Below, in pieces: positions 46,065 through 56,972 of a stretch of 64,000 bases of DNA. The notes beneath the pieces are model-generated. The model did no database searches and was not told the DNA's origin. It was given only the letters and a program-made list of their open reading frames with translations. Numbering within the stretch: position 1 is the first letter of the stretch; each line of letters begins with the position of its first letter. The translations under genes were made by a program, and so were the position numbers. Where the stretch lies: the NCBI RefSeq assembly GCF_001542405.1, contig NZ_LNCD01000123.1:2501-66500 (forward strand). Reading direction: 5' to 3'. Origin of the DNA: Rhizobium altiplani (GTDB lineage: Bacteria > Pseudomonadota > Alphaproteobacteria > Rhizobiales > Rhizobiaceae).

Positions 46065-46907
46065 TTATCGATCAGCCAGGAAGGTCTGCTTCTGCGTACC
46101 CAAGCCTTCAATGCCGAGCTCCACGACGTCGCCAGCCTTGAGGAAGCGCGGCGGCTTCATGCCCATGCCGACGCCCGGAGGCGTGCCGGTCGAGATCACA
46201 TCGCCCGGATGCAGCGACATGAACTGGCTGAGGTAAGACACCACATGAGCGACACCATAGACCATGGTTCTCGACGAGCCGTTCTGCATGGTTTCGCCGT
46301 TGACCTTCAGCCACATGCCAAGATTTTGCGGGTCGGCAATCTCGTCCTTGGTGACGAGCCAGGGTCCGATCGGACCGAATGTGTCGCAGGACTTGCCCTT
46401 GGTCCACTGGCCTGCACGTTCCGTCTGGAAGGCGCGCTCCGAAACGTCGTGGGAAACACAGTAGCCGGCAACATAATCAAGCGCTTCGGCCTCGCTGACG
46501 TACTTTGCCGTCTTGCCGATGACGACGCCGAGTTCGACTTCCCAATCGGTCTTTTCGGAGCCACGCGGGATCAGGACATTGTCGTTCGGCCCGACGATGG
46601 CCGATGTTGCCTTCATGAAGATCACGGGCTCCGGCGGAACAGTCGCGCCAGTTTCAGCAGCGTGGTCAGAGAAATTGAGGCCGATGCAGATGAACTTTCC
46701 GGTGCCGGCAACGCAGGCGCCAATGCGACCCGAGGCGAGTTCCGGCAGGCTCTTCGCGTCAAGAGCCTTGAGTTTCGACAGGCCCTCGGGCGAAATCGCT
46801 TCGCCGCCGATGTCCGAGACGTGCGCCGACAGATCGCGGATCTTGCCATCGGAATCGAGCATGGCCGGTTTCTCGCGACCAACCTCTCCAACACGCATGA
46901 GCTTCAT
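46065..46907 (-). CDS. Fumarylacetoacetate hydrolase family protein
   Basis: A 280-residue member of the FAH superfamily. Metal-binding acidic residues are in TDWEVELGVVIGK and the VSHDVSERAFQ stretch; FICIGLNFSDHAAE and GDVISTGTPPGVGMGM are conserved. Close relatives are annotated as ureidoglycolate lyase or as acylpyruvate / 2-keto-4-pentenoate-type hydrolases. Without an allantoin or aromatic-degradation neighbour the substrate cannot be chosen. It is followed by its own terminator. Confidence 0.88.
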   Translation of the reverse strand: MKLMRVGEVGREKPAMLDSDGKIRDLSAHVSDIGGEAISPEGLSKLKALDAKSLPELASGRIGACVAGTGKFICIGLNFSDHAAETGATVPPEPVIFMKATSAIVGPNDNVLIPRGSEKTDWEVELGVVIGKTAKYVSEAEALDYVAGYCVSHDVSERAFQTERAGQWTKGKSCDTFGPIGPWLVTKDEIADPQNLGMWLKVNGETMQNGSSRTMVYGVAHVVSYLSQFMSLHPGDVISTGTPPGVGMGMKPPRFLKAGDVVELGIEGLGTQKQTFLADR

Positions 46908-47002
46908 AATATTTCCTCCTAAGCAGCATCCACGTTTTGATCACCTATGAACGAGATATTCACCGGTGTCATTATGGCTTTTTGCCGAAGCGGTACGCTG
47001 CT

Positions 47003-47956
47003 TCAGAAAATTTCGCCTAGATCAGGACCCGCAGGCACGATGCCTGCGGGGTTGAGGCTTTCAATCGAGTAATAGCCGCGCTTTATATGGTCGAAGTTGA
47101 CGGTCTCGACGACACCCGGCCAATCGAGCATTCGCCGGCAGAAGCGGCGAAGATTCTTGTAATCCGAGAGACGGCGCAAATTGCATTTGAACAGGCCGTG
47201 ATAGGCGATATCGAAGCGCACGAGCGTTACGAAAAGACGAATGTCACTTTCAGTCGGATGGTCTGCAAACAGGAAGGGCCGATCGCCAAGCTCTGTTTCC
47301 ACCCAGTCGAGGCACTTGAATACACCGGCAAACGCTTCCTCGTAGGCAAGCTGCGTCGTGGCAAAGCCCGCGCGGTAGACGCCATTGTTGAGGCTCGGAT
47401 AGATCCGTTCGTTGAAAGCGTCGATCTCGGTGCGACGCGCTGCCGGATATAGGTCGATCGGATTGCGAGCAAGATCGCCGAAACCTTCGTTCATCATCCG
47501 CAGGATATCAGCCGACTCGTTGTTGACGATCGTCTGCAACTGCTTGTCCCAAAGCACGGGCACGGTTGCGCGGCCGGTAAAGTCGCGTGCCGCACTCGTA
47601 TAGATCTCGTGCATATACGTTGCGCCGCGAATGTGATCCCGCGTGGCGCCCGGATAGTCGCCGAACCGCCAGCCCTGCTTCGTCAATACCGGCTCGACGA
47701 CTGAAACCGAGATGGCCGATTCCAGCCCCTTCAGCTTTCGGCCGATCAGCGTCCGCGATGCCCAGGGGCAGATATAGGCCACGTAGAGATGATAGCGTCC
47801 CGCCTCGGCCTTGAAGCCGCCCTCTCCCGTCGGGCCCGCCGCGCCGTCAGGGGTAACCCAATTGCGGAAGCTGGAGATCTGACGGACAAAGCCGCCCTTC
47901 TCGTCCTTCGCCTGAACCGGCTGCCAATCTTCCGTCCACTTTCCATTTACGAGCAA
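47003..47956 (-). CDS. Glutathionyl-hydroquinone reductase (YqjG/ECM4 family)
   Basis: A 317-residue Xi-class glutathione transferase. The thioredoxin-like domain has the catalytic Cys63 in AYICPWASRTLIGRKLKG; a C-terminal helical domain carries FKCNLRRLSDYKNLRRF and IESLNPAGIVPAGP. Such enzymes reduce glutathionyl-hydroquinones to hydroquinones. The start appears to be TTG 47956, 8 bases after a GAGG. It diverges from the DUF2218 gene. Confidence 0.92.
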   Translation of the reverse strand: MLVNGKWTEDWQPVQAKDEKGGFVRQISSFRNWVTPDGAAGPTGEGGFKAEAGRYHLYVAYICPWASRTLIGRKLKGLESAISVSVVEPVLTKQGWRFGDYPGATRDHIRGATYMHEIYTSAARDFTGRATVPVLWDKQLQTIVNNESADILRMMNEGFGDLARNPIDLYPAARRTEIDAFNERIYPSLNNGVYRAGFATTQLAYEEAFAGVFKCLDWVETELGDRPFLFADHPTESDIRLFVTLVRFDIAYHGLFKCNLRRLSDYKNLRRFCRRMLDWPGVVETVNFDHIKRGYYSIESLNPAGIVPAGPDLGEIF

Positions 47957-48114
47957 GGCGTTTTTCCTCTCATGCTGATATTGGCGGAACTTAGCGTGCC
48001 TTTACGCGCGTGGGAGGCCACTATTGTTGAAACAGACTGTGCACCACCGGAGATGGCGGAGTTGCTTGCCAAACGCATCGGATGGGGCCTAAGGAAGGCA
48101 GGAAGGAGCTTGAT

Positions 48115-48399
48115 ATGCCTGTTTCGACCTCGACTGTCGCCACCGAACACGCCAGCAAGTATCTCCAACAGCTCTGCAAACACTGGAGCCACAAGTTTAC
48201 CGTGGAATTCACGGCGGAAAGCGGGCGTGTACCCTTCAGTGATACCGCCGAAGTCACGTTTTCAGCCGATCACGCGGCGCTTCATATGAGATTGTCGGCC
48301 GCTGACCCGGCCCAGATAGAGCGATACGAGAATGTCGTTGCCGACCACCTAAAGCGATTTGCTTTCCGCGAAGAACTCCACATCACCTGGAATGCCTGA
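48115..48399 (+). CDS. DUF2218 domain protein
   Basis: A 94-residue protein of the DUF2218 family. A pattern ASKYLQQLCKHWSHKFTVEF, then VPFSDTAEVTFSA and ERYENVVADHLKRFAFREEL is visible. ATG 48115 follows an AAGGAGC site. Members often lie near siderophore or iron genes, but the family has no firm biochemical role and no iron gene is seen here. A nitroreductase gene follows 18 bp later and may be co-transcribed. Confidence 0.82.
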   Translation: MPVSTSTVATEHASKYLQQLCKHWSHKFTVEFTAESGRVPFSDTAEVTFSADHAALHMRLSAADPAQIERYENVVADHLKRFAFREELHITWNA

Positions 48400-48417
48400 A
48401 CAGCACTTGGAAGAGCC

Positions 48418-49011
48418 ATGACAAAGAGCAATAGCCGTGAATCCCAATATTCGATCGACCCCTTGTTTCTCGAGCGCTGGTCACCGCGTGCCTTTACCGG
48501 CGAAGTGATCGATGAATCGGAGCTTCTGACGATACTGGATGCCGCGCATTGGGCACCGTCGTCCGCAAACCAGCAGCCGTGGCGCTTCATCTATGCGCTC
48601 AAAGGTTCTGAGGACTGGGACAAGTTCGTTGGTCTCCTCGTCGAGTCAAATCAAGAGTGGGCAAAGAACGCCTCGGCGCTGATCTACGTCGTCTCAAGAG
48701 GCTTCAGCGGCGACTTCTCCGAAGGTAGGAAAAGCTACACACACTCGTTCGACGCTGGCACTGCTTGGGGTTATCTCGCGCTTCAGGCCCGGCTTTCGGG
48801 TTTCTACGCTCACGGGATGGGCGGCATTAAGCACGAAGAGATCCAGCAAACTTTTGCTATTCCCGAGGGTTACCGGGTGGAGGCGGGCGTCGCGTTGGGA
48901 CGTCTTGCCGATAAGAGCGTCCTTTCGGAGCGGAACCAGGAGCGGGAAGTTCCGAGCCAGCGCAAGCCTCTTTCAGAGGTCGCCTTCCGCGGCAAGTTTA
49001 TCGCCAACTAG
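48418..49011 (+). CDS. Nitroreductase family protein
   Basis: A 197-residue FMN-dependent oxidoreductase. The N-terminal SPRAFTGEVI, WAPSSANQQPWRFIYA and the C-terminal GRLADKSVL-type region fit the nitroreductase fold. Substrates could be quinones or nitro compounds; the nearby glutathionyl-hydroquinone reductase suggests quinone stress, but that is inference. It ends at a strong terminator shared with gyrB. Confidence 0.88.
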   Translation: MTKSNSRESQYSIDPLFLERWSPRAFTGEVIDESELLTILDAAHWAPSSANQQPWRFIYALKGSEDWDKFVGLLVESNQEWAKNASALIYVVSRGFSGDFSEGRKSYTHSFDAGTAWGYLALQARLSGFYAHGMGGIKHEEIQQTFAIPEGYRVEAGVALGRLADKSVLSERNQEREVPSQRKPLSEVAFRGKFIAN

Positions 49012-49025
49012 ACTAGTTCTCACGC

Positions 49026-49057
49026 AAAAGCCCCGCGTCGATGCGCGGGGCTTTTTT
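49026..49057. terminator. Bidirectional terminator nitroreductase gene/gyrB
   Basis: A 12-bp stem AAAAGCCCCGCG / CGCGGGGCTTTT with a 6-base loop and T runs at both ends sits between the convergent nitroreductase gene and gyrB. Confidence 0.85.
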
Positions 49058-49090
49058 ATGCGGCCTCTAGGCGGAAACGAGCTCCGCTCG

Positions 49091-51574
<2,484 letters not shown>

Positions 51575-51596
51575 TCACCTGCCTTATACATGCCAG

Positions 51597-51625
51597 AATA
51601 TAGGGTTTTTGATCCAAGTTCCCAA
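51597..51625 (-). promoter_or_regulatory. Candidate gyrB promoter
   Basis: On the minus strand TTGGGA and TATATT are separated by exactly 17 bases, about 70 bp before the gyrB ATG. This resembles a housekeeping sigma-factor promoter; the -35 box departs from the alphaproteobacterial CTTGAC. Confidence 0.35.
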
Positions 51626-51660
51626 TGCCAGCGCGCTTAACCTGGCCATAAATCAGGGGA

Positions 51661-52038
51661 TTATGACCGTTTTCCGTCCGCTTTTCCGCCGTTTTTAAGA
51701 ATGCTTGTCAGTTGGCCAAGCGTCGTTTGGTCGAGATCGCGAATACGACCCGCCAGGAGGTTCGCAAAAGCGGTATGTTCGGCCGATAAACCCGATGTAT
51801 CGACGACGACGCGAGGGTCCGAAGAACGGGCCAAAAGGAAGAGTTCTTCGGCCTCATCCCAGATGATGTTGAAGTAGCCGGCGATCCGCTGGAGCAGATC
51901 GAAGGTCGGCAAGCCGCGCCTTCCATGTTCGAGGGCCGACAGATAGGCCGGGGACACATTGAGGGCTGCCGCCATCTGTTTCTGCGAGACACCCTTGCGC
52001 TCTCGCAGCTTGCGGACGGCCTCACCGAACGGCGTCAC
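51661..52038 (-). CDS. XRE-family helix-turn-helix regulator
   Basis: A 125-residue Cro/C1-type DNA-binding protein. The HTH is at residues ~7-60 (SQKQMAAALNVSPAYLSALE). The C-terminal half (AEELFLLARSSDPRVVVDTS) does not match a metabolite-binding domain I know. It is last in the timA-mltA-smr-xre operon, overlapping smr by four bases (ATGA), and is close to gyrB. Regulatory targets are unknown. Chromosomal conservation, not phage context, is suggested by its operon. Confidence 0.88.
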   Translation of the reverse strand: MTPFGEAVRKLRERKGVSQKQMAAALNVSPAYLSALEHGRRGLPTFDLLQRIAGYFNIIWDEAEELFLLARSSDPRVVVDTSGLSAEHTAFANLLAGRIRDLDQTTLGQLTSILKNGGKADGKRS

Positions 52039-52598
52039 GATCTCTCTCCATGCCGGCGCGACAGCCGGATATACAGGGCGCCTTCGCCTCCGTGATGGTG
52101 GGCTGCTGTTTCATAGGACGAGATGAAATACCGAAACTCCGGCTTCGAAAACCACATCGGGACGGCGCGTTTCAGGGCACCTTCGCTGCCGAGCGAACTG
52201 CCCTTGCCGGTGATCACAAGCACATGCCTCATCCCTCGTTCATGGGCTCGCATCAGGAACTCGAGCAGCAATATATGCGCTTCGCTCTGGACCAGCCCAT
52301 GCAGGTCGATACGGGCTTCCAATGGCACGCGGCCCTTGGCGATCTTACGCTTGACCGGCCTTTCGAGCGGGTGATGGATACCCGAGCGTGTTTTGGAAAC
52401 AACCGGGACCGTGGGCCCGGCATCAGTTTCGGAAGGTCGCTTCGCGGCGGCGGCCGTTTGCTGTTCAACCTCCACCTCTGTCAGAAAAGCATCGAGCTCG
52501 GCTAGCTGATCCTTCTTGCCGGGCATTGGACGCGTGCTCCGTGCCACCTTGCCCCAGAGTATCCTTTCATCCGTGTTGAGCTTCCGGTCTCGAGCCAT
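52035..52598 (-). CDS. Smr domain protein
   Basis: A 187-residue protein with a C-terminal Smr (small MutS-related) domain. Diagnostic blocks are ARIDLHGLVQSEAH and VLVITGKGSSLGSEGALKR. The N-terminal ~90 residues are charged and low in complexity. Smr domains are RNA/DNA endonucleases or ribosome-collision factors; the role here is not known. Its ATG overlaps the mltA stop (TGATG). Confidence 0.9.
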   Translation of the reverse strand: MARDRKLNTDERILWGKVARSTRPMPGKKDQLAELDAFLTEVEVEQQTAAAAKRPSETDAGPTVPVVSKTRSGIHHPLERPVKRKIAKGRVPLEARIDLHGLVQSEAHILLLEFLMRAHERGMRHVLVITGKGSSLGSEGALKRAVPMWFSKPEFRYFISSYETAAHHHGGEGALYIRLSRRHGERS

Positions 52599-53716
52599 CA
52601 GGCGAACCTCGCGGCGGCGGCATTCGGAAGCAGAATGACGAAGTCGGCGTCGTGGCGCACTGTTCCAGCGAGTTCTCCTGCATCATCCCCTGACCCGGTG
52701 AAAATATCACCCCTCGCCGGACCGACGATGGCAGAGCCCGTGTCGAGAGCCAGCATCACTCGCGCGAACGGCTTGTCGCCATCGAGATGGACAAGATTCT
52801 CGGACCGAATGAAAAACGGGAAGCCAAAAGTATGGATGAGCCGATCGACAGCGAGCGAACGGCCGGCAATCAGCGGCACTTTTGCTGCGGCCACGGGCCC
52901 GGCGTTCAGATCTGCGCTCGGGACTTCGCGGAAGAAAATGTAGGAGCGATTGTGCCACAGGACCTCATCCACCTGCTGCGGATGGTCGCCGAGCCAGCGC
53001 CGAATAGTCTGCATCGAAATCTCGGATCGTTCGATTTCCCCGCGCTCGATGAGTAGCTTGCCGATCGCCGAGAAAGGATGTCCCGCCTTTGCCGCATAGG
53101 TGATGCGTCCAACCCTGCCATCAGGATACCGCAAGCGCGCCGCACCTTGAACATGGACGAAGAAGACGTCGACCTTCGACTTTGCCCAGGCAATCTCCAA
53201 TCCCCTGCCCGCCAGGAAGCCTTCATCGATTGCCCGCCGGTCCGGATAGGCTTCGATGCCATCGGAGGTCAGCCGGCCGAAAGCGTAGCTGTCCGGCAGA
53301 CCCACAGGGCGATTACCCTCATCAAGGTCGATCAGGTCTTCGGGGCGGCGATAGAAGGGAAAGCGATACTCATCATCCGGCACGGCCGAGACCATAATCT
53401 CAGGCTCGTAGAAAGCGGTGACGAAGCCCGGATTGCCGTCGATGCGACGAATTCTGAAGGGTCGACAGTGGGATTGGAAGAAGGTTCGGGCATCGGCTGC
53501 CGACGAGATATTCTCGCTGCGCGCTGCTTCAAGCAACGGTAGAAGGTCCTGAGCCGTCAGGCCGAGCGAGCCCGTCCGATACGGCTTGATGTCAATGACC
53601 TGCCGCCGGCATGCTTCCATCGCTTCAAAAAGGCTGGAAGGATCATCATCCTTCCAGCCTTGCAGATCGTCAAAGCTTATTGCTTGAAGGGCAAAGCCCG
53701 GAGTGTCTTCACTCAT
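52598..53716 (-). CDS. mltA: MltA-family lytic murein transglycosylase
   Basis: A 372-residue protein with an MltA domain and 3D domain. Blocks: VTAFYEPEI, FVHVQGAARLRYPDGR, LWHNRSYIFFRE, VPLIAGRSLAVD and the acid-bearing ALDTGSAIVGPARGDIF. MltA cleaves glycan strands to 1,6-anhydro products. No signal peptide or lipobox is visible at ATG 53716, nor in the open frame upstream to 53821, unlike E. coli MltA, which is a lipoprotein. It overlaps timA by 8 bp. Confidence 0.92.
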   Translation of the reverse strand: MSEDTPGFALQAISFDDLQGWKDDDPSSLFEAMEACRRQVIDIKPYRTGSLGLTAQDLLPLLEAARSENISSAADARTFFQSHCRPFRIRRIDGNPGFVTAFYEPEIMVSAVPDDEYRFPFYRRPEDLIDLDEGNRPVGLPDSYAFGRLTSDGIEAYPDRRAIDEGFLAGRGLEIAWAKSKVDVFFVHVQGAARLRYPDGRVGRITYAAKAGHPFSAIGKLLIERGEIERSEISMQTIRRWLGDHPQQVDEVLWHNRSYIFFREVPSADLNAGPVAAAKVPLIAGRSLAVDRLIHTFGFPFFIRSENLVHLDGDKPFARVMLALDTGSAIVGPARGDIFTGSGDDAGELAGTVRHDADFVILLPNAAAARFA

Positions 53717-54413
53717 GTTCCGATTCGGTGGCCACGAGTTTCCAGTTGGGATCGCGGGAGCGGGTATCGCGCGCAAACGTCCAGAGATCATTGACCTCGG
53801 CAACGTTCTCCGCGTCGCCATCGATGAGCTTATCAGCCTTGTCGTAAGTGGCCGAAATCAACTGGCTGACGATACGAACGGTAATCTGCACCTCCGTGCC
53901 CTTAATCTCGGTGCTGGCGATTTCCGCCTTGTCGATGCCGACGAAGGTCGATTTCACCTTGTCGCCTTTGGATTCGCGCTCGGTGATGGCTGCGTCGAAG
54001 CCGTCATAGACTTCACGCGAAAGCAGGTTCTTCAGCGTCTTACGATCGCCGTCCGCAAACGCCATCACGATCATCTCATAGGCCATGCGGGCGCCATTGA
54101 CGAATTCCTTCGGATTGAAGGAAGCGTCTGCCTTGTTGATTTCGCGCAGCGATTCATTGAGTGAGGTGCCCGCTGGTGCGAAAGCATCGATTGCCGCAAA
54201 GCGATCGTCTTCCTCAGTCGCTGCGTCACGGCGTGGCAGGGTCACCACTTTTCCGGCGTCGGGAGAATCCGGTCCGACGGCATCGCGCGGCGTATAAAGA
54301 TCGCGTGGCGGCTTCTCATTGCCCGTACGGCGACCGAGAACGCTGCGCAGCTGCAAAAAAATCAGCACCGCCGCCACAAGAAAAAACAATGTGATGAAGT
54401 CGTTTGAACCCAT
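53709..54413 (-). CDS. timA: Tim44/TimA-family membrane adaptor
   Basis: A 234-residue protein with an N-terminal membrane anchor (DFITLFFLVAAVLIFLQLRS), a charged linker and a C-terminal Tim44-like domain (about 90-230) with the FVNGARMAYEMIVMAFADGD segment. Bacterial TimA/Tim44-like proteins are relatives of the mitochondrial import motor subunit; their bacterial function is unresolved. It heads timA-mltA-smr-xre and diverges from fxsA. Confidence 0.88.
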   Translation of the reverse strand: MGSNDFITLFFLVAAVLIFLQLRSVLGRRTGNEKPPRDLYTPRDAVGPDSPDAGKVVTLPRRDAATEEDDRFAAIDAFAPAGTSLNESLREINKADASFNPKEFVNGARMAYEMIVMAFADGDRKTLKNLLSREVYDGFDAAITERESKGDKVKSTFVGIDKAEIASTEIKGTEVQITVRIVSQLISATYDKADKLIDGDAENVAEVNDLWTFARDTRSRDPNWKLVATESEHE

Positions 54414-54537
54414 ATCCCGCCGCTGCCGCTGTTAACATCCCTGATTTGTACTCCCATATAGTCCGCCTATACAGATGATTCAAATAGGGTCGACAACGCG
54501 ACCCTCCAACGGAGTCCGGCTCAGCCGGAATAAAACG

Positions 54538-55029
54538 ATGCCCTTGAAGATCCTGCCTGGTTTTCTGTTGCTGCTTCCGCTCGCCGAGATTGCCGGTTTC
54601 GTGCTTGTCGGAAAGGCGATCGGACTTTGGCCGACGCTGGCGCTTGTCATATTGAGCTTCATGGTCGGCATGGCCCTGCTCAGGCGCCAGGGCATCGGGA
54701 TTCTCCGCCGTATGTCCGCCGAGGGGCGAAACGGCATGGTGCCGGGGCGCGAGCTGCTTCGACCGGCGATGTTCGTGATCGCTTCCCTGTTGCTGATGAT
54801 CCCCGGCTTCATCACCGACATCGTGGCTTTGTTGATCTTCATTCCGGCTGTGCGCGATCTGGCCTGGCAATATGTCAGCCGCCGTTTCGTCGTCGTCGGT
54901 TCAACAAGCGGCTTCGACACGTCGAACCGCCCCAAGGACTCCAAGATCGTCGACCTCGACGACGAGGATTATCGACGCGAACCCAACGACAACTCTCCCT
55001 GGTCAGGGAAGCATATCGGCAAGGAATGA
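54538..55029 (+). CDS. fxsA: FxsA family membrane protein
   Basis: A 163-residue inner-membrane protein. Four hydrophobic stretches are visible between residues ~4 and 108 (PGFLLLLPLAEIAGFVLVG, PTLALVILSFMVGMALL, FVIASLLLMIPGF, IVALLIFIPAV) with a polar C-tail. FxsA was named for suppressing F-plasmid exclusion of phage T7 in E. coli; its normal role is unknown. ATG 54538 is preferred to an upstream open frame. secB follows 88 bp later. Confidence 0.9.
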   Translation: MPLKILPGFLLLLPLAEIAGFVLVGKAIGLWPTLALVILSFMVGMALLRRQGIGILRRMSAEGRNGMVPGRELLRPAMFVIASLLLMIPGFITDIVALLIFIPAVRDLAWQYVSRRFVVVGSTSGFDTSNRPKDSKIVDLDDEDYRREPNDNSPWSGKHIGKE

Positions 55030-55117
55030 CCAGCCCAGCCGGCCGACTGGCCCAGGGTTGTAACACCATGCCCGAAATGATAGAGCGGCACCATCCAATG
55101 CCCTCGAGGAAAAGCCA

Positions 55118-55600
55118 ATGGCCGACGAAAACAGCAATAACGGTGCAACGAGCCCGAGCCTTACCATCCTTGCGCAGTACACCAAGGATCTCTCTTTCGA
55201 AAATCCGGGTGCTCCGCGTTCGCTGCAGGCGCGTGACAAGGCTCCGGCCATCAATATCAATGTCAACGTCAACGCCAATCCGCTCTCCGATACGGATTTC
55301 GATGTCGTTCTGTCTCTGAACGCCGAAGCCAAGGATGGCGACAAAACGGTATTCCATACCGAACTCGTCTATGGCGGCGTCTTCCGGATTGCCGGGTTCC
55401 CGCAGGAGCACATGCTGCCGGTTCTCTTCATTGAGTGCCCGCGCATGCTGTTCCCGTTCGCACGTCAGATCATTGCCGACGTCACGCGCAATGGCGGCTT
55501 CCCGCCCCTGATGATCGATCCGATCGATTTCTCTCAGATGTTTGCGCAGCGGGTTGCCGAAGAGCAGGCCCGTGCCAAGGTACAGGCAACCACGAACTAA
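55118..55600 (+). CDS. secB: Protein-export chaperone SecB
   Basis: A 160-residue SecB that keeps preproteins unfolded and hands them to SecA. Family blocks: [36 protein letters not shown] and [19 protein letters not shown]. The conserved acidic SecA-contacting region and APRS-like loop fit. ATG 55118 follows GAGGAAAAG. It forms tetramers and is cytosolic. It ends at a strong terminator shared with dnaQ. Confidence 0.98.
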   Translation: MADENSNNGATSPSLTILAQYTKDLSFENPGAPRSLQARDKAPAININVNVNANPLSDTDFDVVLSLNAEAKDGDKTVFHTELVYGGVFRIAGFPQEHMLPVLFIECPRMLFPFARQIIADVTRNGGFPPLMIDPIDFSQMFAQRVAEEQARAKVQATTN

Positions 55601-55631
55601 CAGTTCGCGCATAGAACGCTGCAACAAAATG

Positions 55632-55659
55632 AAATGCCCGGGTCGCCCCGGGCATTTTT
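55632..55659. terminator. Bidirectional terminator secB/dnaQ
   Basis: AAATGCCCGGG / CCCGGGCATTT makes an 11-bp stem with a 4-base loop and T run, 31 bp after the secB stop. Its right end touches the dnaQ stop on the minus strand, so it serves secB best. Confidence 0.8.
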
Positions 55660-56368
55660 AGTTTGCGAGATCGTATTTTCCCCAGACGCCCTTCGCGCCG
55701 AGTTTGGCAATCAGCGCGTCATGGGCTTGCTGCTCTGCTTCGCTGAGACGTGGCGCAAGGGGCCGCGGACGCACAAGCGTCCCGATAATAATCTCCTCCA
55801 CCAAGCTTTCCTGACCTGCCGAATTACTCGCGACGGTGCCGAGGCCAAGGGCGGCCTGACGACCACCGATCATCTCGATGTAGACATCGGCCAGCAGTTC
55901 GGAGTCGAGAAGCGCGCCGTGCTTCGTTCGATGCGTATTATCGATGCCATAGCGGCGGCAAAGTGCATCGAGGGAGTTGGGTCCCATCGGATGCTTGCGG
56001 CGCGCCATCGACAGTGTGTCGAGCACCCGGTCGGGCAGGATCGACGGCAAATCGAGCCTTGCGAGCTCGGCGTTTATAAAGCCCATATCGAACGTGGCGT
56101 TGTGCGCGATCCACTTCGCGTCACCAAAGAAATCGATAATTTGCTGCGCAACATCTGCGAACGAAGGCTTGTCCTTCAGAAACTCGTCTGTGATGCCGTG
56201 CACGGCAAGCGCGTCCGGGTGCACTTTCTGGTCGCCCGGATTGATGTAGATGTGAATCGTATTCCCAGTCGGAAAATGATTGAAAAGCTCGATGCCGCCG
56301 ATCTCGACAATGCGGTCCACACGGTTATCGAGGCCCGTGGTTTCCGTATCGAAAATGATTTCACGCAT
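55658..56368 (-). CDS. dnaQ: DNA polymerase III epsilon subunit
   Basis: A 236-residue 3'-5' proofreading exonuclease. Exo I is EIIFDTETTGLD, Exo II the AHNATFDMGFINAEL region, and Exo III HGALLDSELLADVYIEM, with the DEDDh acidic residues and His all present. A C-terminal extension holds the polymerase-binding part. It overlaps coaE by 8 bp; end of ppsR-maf-aroE-coaE-dnaQ. Confidence 0.97.
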   Translation of the reverse strand: MREIIFDTETTGLDNRVDRIVEIGGIELFNHFPTGNTIHIYINPGDQKVHPDALAVHGITDEFLKDKPSFADVAQQIIDFFGDAKWIAHNATFDMGFINAELARLDLPSILPDRVLDTLSMARRKHPMGPNSLDALCRRYGIDNTHRTKHGALLDSELLADVYIEMIGGRQAALGLGTVASNSAGQESLVEEIIIGTLVRPRPLAPRLSEAEQQAHDALIAKLGAKGVWGKYDLAN

Positions 56369-56972
56369 TCAGGAAGTCCCCGCTGGCGAGCCGCCGCTTT
56401 AGATCCGAGACGATCTCGGCGACCCGTTTTCTGGCCGTTTCGATGCTGTGCCCGGTATCGATCACATAATCGGCTCTTGCGCGCTTTTCCGCATCCGGCG
56501 TCTGGCGCGCAAGAATCATATCGAATTTTTCCACTGTCATGCCTGGCCGCGCAAGTACGCGTTCGCGCTGTATCTGTGGATCACAGCTAACGACCACGAT
56601 CACATCGACCCTACTCTCGGCTCCTGTTTCGAACAACAGCGGGATATCGAGCAGCACCATGGGCGAGCCGCGCTGCCGCTCGCGTTCAGTGAATTCTGCT
56701 TCGCGTTTCCTCACGAGCGGGTGGACGATTGCTTCAAGGCGCTTGAACCCGTCGGCACTTCCAGCCAGCTGGCGGGCCAGTTCCTGCCGATCGACGGCAC
56801 CCTCTTTCATGGTTCCGGGAAAGGCAGCATCGACAAGGGGCGCCGCCTCCCCCGCATAGAGATCATGGACGACGGCATCCGAATCATTCACAGGCACCCC
56901 CGCTTCTGCGAAGAGCTTTCCCATTGTTGATTTGCCCATTCCAATCGAGCCGGTCAGTCCGATCCGCAACAT
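56361..56972 (-). CDS. coaE: Dephospho-CoA kinase
   Basis: A 203-residue P-loop kinase for the last step of CoA synthesis. Walker A is GLTGSIGMGKSTMGKLF, and VNDSDAVVHDLYAG and VLDIPLLFETGAE are family motifs. It starts where aroE ends (1-base overlap). The window thus contains both the first (coaA) and last (coaE) kinases of the pathway, in unlinked operons. Confidence 0.97.
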   Translation of the reverse strand: MLRIGLTGSIGMGKSTMGKLFAEAGVPVNDSDAVVHDLYAGEAAPLVDAAFPGTMKEGAVDRQELARQLAGSADGFKRLEAIVHPLVRKREAEFTERERQRGSPMVLLDIPLLFETGAESRVDVIVVVSCDPQIQRERVLARPGMTVEKFDMILARQTPDAEKRARADYVIDTGHSIETARKRVAEIVSDLKRRLASGDFLNA

